A stretch of DNA of 5,815 nt from Clostridia bacterium (GTDB lineage: Bacteria; Bacillota; Clostridia; Saccharofermentanales; UBA5734), in contig JAGOFF010000152.1 in NCBI GenBank assembly GCA_017997315.1, positions 1 through 5,815 on the forward strand. The letters run 5' to 3'. Shown here piece after piece: positions 1-4,279 of this stretch. The notes beneath the pieces were generated by a model. That model did no database searches. It saw only the letters and a list, made by a program, of their open reading frames with translations, and was not told the origin of the DNA. A program made the translations under genes and the position numbers. Position 1 is the stretch's first letter. Each line of letters begins with the position of its first letter.

Positions 1-121
1 CGTGTCATCCCGGCGTTCTCCTTTGAACCTCGGGAATCCGGTATCATGAATCCGGAGGATCCGTTGCGGTCTGTCCTCCATGATAGCATGCAAGGCCGGA
101 TGACGGCCGAAGGAGAAAACC
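1..121 (+). promoter_or_regulatory. Leader upstream of the FAD oxidoreductase gene, with RBS
   Basis: No gene is recognisable here. AGGAG at 111-115 lies 6 nt before the ATG at 122 and is a good ribosome binding site. The segment TTCTCCTTTG (16-25) is complementary to CGAAGGAGAA (108-117) over 10 positions, one of them a G-U pair, so it could mask the ribosome binding site if the transcript begins before base 16. A second possible pairing joins GGAGGA (54-59) and TCCTCC (74-79). The 8-mer GAATCCGG occurs at 34-41 and again at 48-55. I found no convincing -35/-10 pair, so the promoter may lie before the window, or the gene may be co-transcribed with something upstream. The base pairings are visible; a regulatory role is inference. 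Confidence 0.35.
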
Positions 122-1471
122 ATGGAACCCATCACCACTCCCGTTCTGGAACTGCCCGCCCGCAGCGCGACGCTGTGTGAAGACATCGACGTGCTGGTCG
201 TCGGGGGAGGCCCCGCCGGAATCGGCGCCGCCATTGCGGCCGCACGTGGCGGGATGCGGGTCACCCTGCTGGAAAAACGCGGATTTCTTGGCGGGAACGT
301 CACCGACTCCCACGTCGGAATCGCTAACCACTACATGCGCCGGATTCCTTTCGTTTCAAGCGGCCTCTATGCCGAGATGGAGCGGGGATTCCACGCCGCC
401 TACGGCCGCGCGCATTTCGTCGGAGAAACCGAACGTCTGCACAACGAGTACATGAAACTGTTCCTGGACGACTTCGTGCTGGACGAGGGCGTGGAACTGC
501 TGTTTCACACGTTTGTCGGCGATGTGGTCATGCGGGGGGACCGGATCGACGCCGTGGTCGCCTATACAAAGAAAGGGCCGGTCGCGTACCGCGCGTCGAT
601 CGTGATCGACGCCACCGGCGACGGGGACGTTGCCGCTTTCGCGGGGGTGCCTTTCCGGCAAGGACGGGATTCCGACGGGTTGTGCCAGCCCGGTACCCTG
701 ATGTTCACGGTTGCCGGGGTCGACGTGGAGTGGTTCCGCAGACAGGAGGACGATATCCGGTCGCTGCGCGGGGTGTTGACCCGGCTTCGGGATGAAGGCC
801 GGTACAACCTGATGCACAACCGGATCCCGTTCATCGGCGGCCTGACGGAAGCCGGCCTGGCGATGGAGATGAACTACTCCGAAACCTACGGCTGCGATCC
901 CACGGACAGCGCCAGCCTGACCCGGGCCAACCTTCTGGCGCGCAGGCAGATCGCGGAGTTCATCGAATTCCTGCGCCTCAACGTGCACGGCATGGAGAAC
1001 ATCGAGCTCGCCTCGATCTCCTCCGAGATCGGGTTCCGGGACTCCCGGCGGATCTGCGGACGATATGAGCTGACGCTGGACGATATGGAGAACAACCGGC
1101 GGTTCGAGGACAGCGTGTTCCTGTTTCCGCGCTTCTACGACCTCCACGCACTCGATGGAGACTGGACGCAGCCGGATGTCATCGCCAAAGACAGCGCCAG
1201 CATGCACTACACCCCGAAACCGGGGGAGGTGTTTTCGGTGCCGTACCGGTGCCTGGTACCCGAGAGGACGGACAACCTGCTGGTGGCCGGGCGCTGCATG
1301 AGCGCCGACCACGAGGCGGAAAGCGCCATCCGGCAGGTATATGCCTGCATGCAGGGCGGGCAGGCGGCAGGGACGGCGGCAGGCATCGCGGTGCGCGCCG
1401 GCACGGCGCCCGGAGATGTCGACATCGCGGAGCTGCAGGCCCGGCTGCGCGCCGGCGGGGTTGTGCTGTAG
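122..1471 (+). CDS. FAD-dependent oxidoreductase (FAD_oxidored-like family), substrate unknown
   Basis: This 449-residue protein is a probable cytosolic flavoprotein; no signal peptide or membrane segment is apparent. An N-terminal Rossmann motif GGGPAGIGAA (residues 28-37) follows a hydrophobic beta strand, and Glu51 ends the next strand, where it would bind the adenosine ribose of FAD. IDATGDGDVA (162-171) is the second conserved FAD-contact motif of this superfamily. The C-terminal part has the family-typical DSRRICG segment (307-313) and a closing FAD-binding region, LLVAGRCMSADHEAES (386-401) followed by a GGQAAGTAA stretch (412-420). This order of motifs matches the FAD_oxidored (PF12831-type) proteins common in anaerobes and PVC bacteria, whose reactions are mostly undefined. 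The start at 122 has an AGGAG site 6 nt upstream. The gene converges with the methyltransferase gene, 27 bp away, and shares no obvious pathway with it. The oxidoreductase class is secure; the substrate is not. Confidence 0.9.
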   Translation: MEPITTPVLELPARSATLCEDIDVLVVGGGPAGIGAAIAAARGGMRVTLLEKRGFLGGNVTDSHVGIANHYMRRIPFVSSGLYAEMERGFHAAYGRAHFVGETERLHNEYMKLFLDDFVLDEGVELLFHTFVGDVVMRGDRIDAVVAYTKKGPVAYRASIVIDATGDGDVAAFAGVPFRQGRDSDGLCQPGTLMFTVAGVDVEWFRRQEDDIRSLRGVLTRLRDEGRYNLMHNRIPFIGGLTEAGLAMEMNYSETYGCDPTDSASLTRANLLARRQIAEFIEFLRLNVHGMENIELASISSEIGFRDSRRICGRYELTLDDMENNRRFEDSVFLFPRFYDLHALDGDWTQPDVIAKDSASMHYTPKPGEVFSVPYRCLVPERTDNLLVAGRCMSADHEAESAIRQVYACMQGGQAAGTAAGIAVRAGTAPGDVDIAELQARLRAGGVVL

Positions 1472-1498
1472 GACGGCTTCCGGCCGCGGCTCCGCCGA

Positions 1499-2275
1499 TC
1501 AGGGCTTGCGCGCCAGGTACAGGTCCATGGTGTCGTGGATTTCGAACCGGTCCCCGTGGGCGCGGATGGCTTCCGCGAGTTCCCGTTCGAACGCCGCCTT
1601 CTGCTCCGGAGGCCGGCTCCGGTGGTCGGAATAGGTGTTGAGCAGCCGGATGTAGTCCACGGCGTTGAAAACACGCACCGCGTGGTACAGCCGCAGCTCG
1701 ACCGGATCGAATCCAAAGGATGCGATGGATTCCCGGATCCGCTTGTACCGTGCGGGATTGTCGACGGCCGGCGGGGGGACGTAGGTTTCCCCCAGGGGGT
1801 ATTTCCGGTACAGGTCCTGGTTCGCGATGTGCATCGGGTCGTCTTCCCGGGCGGCCGGCCGGTTCCAGAACACCGCGAGCGTACCGCCCCGCCGGAGCAT
1901 GCGGAACGCCTTGGGATAGCCGACCTCGTCGGGGATCCAGTGGAACGCGGTCGCGGAGTAGATCAGGTCCACGCTGTCCGGCGGGCATTCGAACGACTCG
2001 AACGAGGTGTTCTCGACGTTGAATCCGTCGCGGTCCCGGAACTTTCCGCTTACGAACTCCGCGAGGTTCGCGCCCAGTTCGACCGCGGTGATCCGGTATC
2101 CCGCATCCAGAAACGGCGGGGTGGCCTGACCGGTTCCGATCCCGACCTCGACCGCGCGCATCCCGGGAGCGCTCCCCGCGAACGCCAGGACATCGCGGAA
2201 CAGCTCCCCGCAATAGGTCGGGCGCAGCGCGTCGTAGTTGGCGGAGTCCTCGTCGAACGTCAGCCGTTTGTCCAT
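1499..2275 (-). CDS. Class I SAM-dependent methyltransferase
   Basis: This soluble protein of 258 residues should transfer a methyl group from S-adenosylmethionine to an unknown acceptor. The N-terminus has the FDEDSANYDALRPTY pattern (7-21) typical of Methyltransf_11/25-type small-molecule methyltransferases. Motif I is VEVGIGTGQ (42-50), the glycine-rich SAM loop. Glu66 at the end of the next strand would bind the SAM ribose. DLIYSATAFHWI (103-114) is motif IV with the FHW signature of this subfamily, and the LRRGGTLAVF segment (127-136) is the usual post-motif strand. Length is normal for the family and the frame is intact. The start is fixed by a perfect AGGAGG five nt upstream. It lies 40 bp behind the VOC gene on the same strand, so the two are probably co-transcribed. 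The acceptor cannot be read from the sequence; UbiE-like or trans-aconitate-like roles are possible but unsupported. Confidence 0.9.
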   Translation of the reverse strand: MDKRLTFDEDSANYDALRPTYCGELFRDVLAFAGSAPGMRAVEVGIGTGQATPPFLDAGYRITAVELGANLAEFVSGKFRDRDGFNVENTSFESFECPPDSVDLIYSATAFHWIPDEVGYPKAFRMLRRGGTLAVFWNRPAAREDDPMHIANQDLYRKYPLGETYVPPPAVDNPARYKRIRESIASFGFDPVELRLYHAVRVFNAVDYIRLLNTYSDHRSRPPEQKAAFERELAEAIRAHGDRFEIHDTMDLYLARKP

Positions 2276-2280
2276 GAAAT

Positions 2281-2286
2281 CCTCCT
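2281..2286 (-). promoter_or_regulatory. Ribosome binding site of the methyltransferase gene
   Basis: On the minus strand this reads AGGAGG, the perfect anti-16S complement, with 5 nt before the ATG at 2275. It fixes the start codon and implies independent, strong initiation even though the gene is second in a two-gene unit. Confidence 0.8.
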
Positions 2287-2315
2287 CATCGGGAGACCGG
2301 CGGAGAAACGACCGG

Positions 2316-2741
2316 TCACTTTTCCGCGAAATAGGTCGCCTGCGGCGAGTTCGGCATGATCTGCATCAGTTCGATCCGGTTCCGGTCCGGATCCCGAACC
2401 CAGCACTGTCCATTGCCGTCGGCGCCGAACGAAACCGGACGGTCCAGCGCGACGCCCGCCTTCTCCACGCGCTCCGCGGCCGCGCGGATGTCGGAGACCC
2501 CGAAACAGAGATGGTTGAACCCGGTGATCTCCTTGGAGAACTCGCGGACCGGGGTGGTTCCGCCGTAGAACAGTTCCAGGAACTGACCGGGCGCCACCGC
2601 CAGATACACGATCCACGGCTTGCCCGTCCCCGGCTCCGGGATATCGAAGGCTTTCTCGAACCCGAGCACGCGCGTGTAGAAATCGACGGACTTGTCCATG
2701 TCACGGACGGTCAGGGCGGCGTGTGCAAACGAAGTGACCAT
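2316..2741 (-). CDS. VOC family protein (glyoxalase / bleomycin-resistance / dioxygenase fold)
   Basis: This 141-residue protein has two beta-alpha-beta-beta-beta repeats of the vicinal oxygen chelate fold. Repeat one begins FAHAALTVRDMDKSVDFY (5-22) and ends FLELF (54-58). Repeat two begins FNHLCFGVSD (75-84) and ends RNRIELMQ (120-127) after the usual DPD turn. The four expected metal ligands are all visible: His7, Glu56, His77 and Glu124. The protein is therefore likely a functional divalent-metal enzyme, not a resistance-type binding protein without metal. Similar sequences are often annotated lactoylglutathione lyase, but the VOC fold also includes epimerases, dioxygenases and fosfomycin-resistance enzymes, so the substrate remains open. 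The start has GAGGG about 7 nt upstream. It is first in a minus-strand pair with the methyltransferase, and it diverges from the rex operon across 345 bp. Confidence 0.88.
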   Translation of the reverse strand: MVTSFAHAALTVRDMDKSVDFYTRVLGFEKAFDIPEPGTGKPWIVYLAVAPGQFLELFYGGTTPVREFSKEITGFNHLCFGVSDIRAAAERVEKAGVALDRPVSFGADGNGQCWVRDPDRNRIELMQIMPNSPQATYFAEK

Positions 2742-2815
2742 AAGGATACCCTCGCTTTCATGGACCGGCCGCGGATTCGATCCCCGTCTGCGGGGCCGCG
2801 CGCCGGCACCTATCC

Positions 2816-2821
2816 ATCATA
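2816..2821 (-). promoter_or_regulatory. Candidate -10 box for the VOC-methyltransferase unit
   Basis: The minus strand reads TATGAT (5 of 6 to TATAAT), 74 nt before the VOC start codon, and would start transcription near 2809. No good -35 hexamer lies at 16-18 bp; the best at 18 bp is CTGCCG, with three matches. It is the only promoter-like element I see on this strand near the gene, and it could be chance. Confidence 0.3.
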
Positions 2822-2957
2822 CCCGTTTTCGGCCGGGACCGGCAGGCGACGTGCGGCCGCGCGCGTTCATGCGTCACAAGCGGAACCGGTTTCCGGACTT
2901 GTTTTCCGTCGATTTTCCGATTCGATAAATTTTGAGCGATATCGGGCGCGCTTCCCC

Positions 2958-2986
2958 TTGACACCGGTCGGAGGGCGGATTAGGAT
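2958..2986 (+). promoter_or_regulatory. Sigma-70-type promoter of the rex operon
   Basis: A perfect TTGACA (2958-2963) is followed by exactly 17 bp and then TAGGAT (2981-2986, four of six to TATAAT). Transcription would begin near 2993, giving a leader of about 94 nt before the rex ATG. The spacing and perfect -35 make this the strongest promoter candidate in the window. The predicted start site falls inside the left arm of the inverted repeat just downstream, which is a classic position for repression. A second -10-like TATAAA at 3009-3014 has no matching -35. Confidence 0.7.
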
Positions 2987-2989
2987 CTA

Positions 2990-3037
2990 ATCGATAAGGA
3001 AATATCGATATAAACGTATCGGTAAATCCTTATCAAT
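2990..3037. promoter_or_regulatory. Operator-like imperfect inverted repeat over the rex transcription start
   Basis: Two 21-bp arms, 2990-3010 and 3017-3037, are inverted repeats matching at 17 of 21 positions around a 6-bp centre (3011-3016). Each arm holds two GATA boxes 14 bp apart: TCGATAAGG (2991) and TCGATATAA (3005) on the plus strand, CCGATACG and TTGATAAGG reading inward on the minus strand. The left arm also contains a perfect 10-bp palindrome, ATATCGATAT (3002-3011). The repeat overlaps the predicted start of transcription, so a repressor binding here would block the operon. Autoregulation by Rex is the obvious hypothesis, but the boxes do not resemble the classical TTGTGAA-N4-TTCACAA Rex site. 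The repeat could also form a hairpin in the mRNA leader. Confidence 0.6.
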
Positions 3038-3075
3038 AAAGAACCGCCGTACGGATCCCATCGGGCAACGAAGCC

Positions 3076-3081
3076 AGGAGG
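3076..3081 (+). promoter_or_regulatory. Ribosome binding site of rex
   Basis: A perfect AGGAGG stands 5 nt before the ATG at 3087 and decides that start. There is no competing in-frame start with comparable spacing. Confidence 0.85.
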
Positions 3082-3086
3082 CGCAT

Positions 3087-3782
3087 ATGGCAGAGAACCT
3101 GAACATCCCGGTCCCGTCCGAAGTCGTCATCCCGGAGCCGACCCTCCGCCGCATCCCGCTGTACTACCAGTATCTCAAACGCAAGCAGGCGGAACGCATC
3201 GACGCGATCTCGAGCACGACCATCGCGTCCGACCTGTCGCTCAATCCGATCCAGATCCGCAAGGATCTCGAGTGGATCGGGGCCGTCGGCAAACCGCGCA
3301 CCGGTTACGACATCGAGATCCTGATCGCCCACATGGAGGAGTTCCTCGGATACAACAACGCCCGGGACGCTTTCATCGTCGGCGCCGGACATCTCGGACA
3401 GGCGCTGCTCGGGTACGAAGGATTCGAGGACTACGGACTCAACATCGTCGCGGCCTTCGACAACGACCCCGCAAAGGTCGGCACATCCGTCGCGGGCCGG
3501 AACGTGCTTCCGATGGACAAGTTCGAGGACATGGTCCAGCGGCTGCACATCCTGATCGGCATTCTGGCCGTCCCGTCCTACGAGGCGCAGGCGGCATGCG
3601 ACCGGATGGTCGCCGCGGGCATCCGCGCGATCTGGAATTTCACCCCGTACCATCTCGCCGTTCCGGACGGCGTGATCGTCCAGCACGAGAACATGGCGAC
3701 CTCGCTGGCTGTGCTGGCAAACAAACTCGAGGTCGCAATCCGAAAAGCAAGGGAGCAGGGAAACCACCATGATCAAAAATGA
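3087..3782 (+). CDS. rex: Redox-sensing transcriptional repressor Rex
   Basis: Rex is a cytosolic homodimeric repressor that binds DNA when NADH is low and releases it when NADH rises; it usually controls fermentative and hydrogen genes. The protein has 231 residues, slightly long because of about 17 extra N-terminal residues. The winged-helix domain runs from PEPTLRRIPLYYQYL (16-30) through the recognition segment NPIQIRKDLEWIGAVG (53-68) and the wing GKPRTGYD (68-75). The Rossmann domain has IVGAGHLGQAL (97-107), with the NADH-binding GxGxxG, and FDND (124-127). IWNFTP (182-187) and the final HENMATSLAVLANKLEVAI stretch (200-218) correspond to the family's dimer and domain-swap region. QIRKDL is the Rex hallmark; the following WIGAVG differs from the common YFGEFG, which may mean altered DNA specificity. 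The gene overlaps the next by 14 nt and heads the operon. Confidence 0.95.
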   Translation: MAENLNIPVPSEVVIPEPTLRRIPLYYQYLKRKQAERIDAISSTTIASDLSLNPIQIRKDLEWIGAVGKPRTGYDIEILIAHMEEFLGYNNARDAFIVGAGHLGQALLGYEGFEDYGLNIVAAFDNDPAKVGTSVAGRNVLPMDKFEDMVQRLHILIGILAVPSYEAQAACDRMVAAGIRAIWNFTPYHLAVPDGVIVQHENMATSLAVLANKLEVAIRKAREQGNHHDQK

Positions 3783-4275
3783 GTCAGGCCGCCGGTTCGA
3801 CCGGGTGTGCCGCATCCTGGACACCCACAAGCGCAACCCCGCGCACCTCGTGCCCATCCTGCAGGAGGTCCAGGCGGAGTACAAGTATCTGCCCGAAGAG
3901 ATCATGACGTTCATCGCGACGTCGCTGGCGATCTCGCCCGCCAAGGTGTTCGGGGTGGCGACGTTCTACTCCCACTTCACGCTCGAGCCCAAGGGCCGCC
4001 ACATCGTCCGGATTTGTGACGGAACGGCCTGCCACGTCAAGAAGTCGACCGACATCCAGGACGCGCTCTTGAAAAAGCTCGGGCTTACCAGGGACAAGAA
4101 GACCACCGACGACGGCATGTTCACGCTGGAGCTGGTCTCCTGTCTGGGGGCCTGCGGGTTGGCCCCGGCGATCGTCGTCGACGACGAAGTCCACGGCCCG
4201 ATGACCCCCCAGGGAGCGGTCGCGATCATCGACGCGATCCTGCGGTCCGAAAACGAAAAGAAGGCGGAGGCCTGA
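3769..4275 (+). CDS. nuoE: NuoE/HydC-type thioredoxin-like [2Fe-2S] subunit of an NADH-linked oxidoreductase
   Basis: This 168-residue subunit carries one [2Fe-2S] cluster and passes electrons to or from the flavin subunit encoded next. The helical N-terminus includes LVPILQEVQAEYKYLPEE (27-44), typical of NuoE, and the conserved VFGVATFYSHF (60-70). The thioredoxin-like domain supplies the four cluster ligands: Cys83 and Cys88 (CDGTAC), Cys125 and Cys129 (CLGAC). Length and spacing are normal. The ATG lies inside the 3' end of rex, overlapping by 14 nt, with GGGA-type purines about 9 nt upstream, so translation is probably coupled to rex. A four-nt gap leads to the NuoF-like gene. The rest of complex I is not visible in the window, and Rex heads the operon. 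A soluble complex such as a bifurcating hydrogenase (where this subunit is HydC/HndA) is therefore more likely than respiratory complex I. That choice is inferred from context. Confidence 0.92.
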   Translation: MIKNESGRRFDRVCRILDTHKRNPAHLVPILQEVQAEYKYLPEEIMTFIATSLAISPAKVFGVATFYSHFTLEPKGRHIVRICDGTACHVKKSTDIQDALLKKLGLTRDKKTTDDGMFTLELVSCLGACGLAPAIVVDDEVHGPMTPQGAVAIIDAILRSENEKKAEA

Positions 4276-4279
4276 CATC

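Larger units (their letters stand above)
2742..3086. other. Divergent intergenic region between the VOC gene and rex
   Basis: This 345-bp stretch holds no convincing gene; the short frames crossing it have arginine/proline-rich translations with no family pattern. The half near the VOC gene (2742-2880) is GC-rich. The half near rex (about 2897-3040) is markedly AT-richer than the coding DNA and contains repeated CGAT words at 2910, 2918, 2923, 2937, 2992 and 3006. It carries the rex promoter, the operator-like inverted repeat, the rex ribosome binding site and, in the other direction, the presumed promoter of the VOC-methyltransferase unit. There is no terminator-like hairpin with a T tract, as expected between divergent genes. 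Confidence 0.75.

Noticed and set aside
34..55. Direct repeat GAATCCGG with a 14-bp period before the FAD oxidoreductase gene
   Set aside because: Only two 8-bp copies, no symmetry and no promoter placed near them; not enough to call a regulator site.
356..1312. Long open frame antisense to the FAD oxidoreductase gene (318 codons)
   Set aside because: Open frames opposite GC-rich genes are common. The translation has no family motifs, while the plus strand encodes a clear flavoprotein.
1472..1498. GC-rich dyad between the convergent FAD oxidoreductase and methyltransferase genes
   Set aside because: Several short self-complementary GC runs (CGGC / GCCG) are present, but no stable single stem and no T tract on either strand. 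The intrinsic terminator expected here cannot be demonstrated.
1179..2213. 344-codon minus-strand frame overlapping the methyltransferase in another phase
   Set aside because: Its translation is Arg/Pro/Gly-rich low-complexity sequence typical of a shadow frame, and the methyltransferase frame has clear motifs and a perfect ribosome binding site.
2295..2317. Hairpin GACCGG / CCGGTC between the VOC stop codon and the methyltransferase start
   Set aside because: Six base pairs with an 11-nt loop, overlapping the stop codon and without a T tract. It is too weak to call a terminator or processing site.
2771..2799. tRNA T-arm-like string GGATTCGATCCCCG with a nearby CCCCG-TCTG-CGGGG hairpin
   Set aside because: The five-pair T stem does not form, and I found no acceptor, D or anticodon arm upstream. 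The short hairpin has no T tract, so it is not a terminator either.
2874..2879. TCACAA, a half-site of the classical Rex operator
   Set aside because: The partner half TTGTGA is absent at the right spacing, and the position is about 80 bp upstream of the rex -35, so a chance hexamer is more likely.
2881..2904. Stem CGGAA / TTCCG followed by a T-rich stretch, resembling a terminator on the plus strand
   Set aside because: The stem is only 5 bp and no plus-strand gene ends upstream; the neighbouring gene runs the other way.
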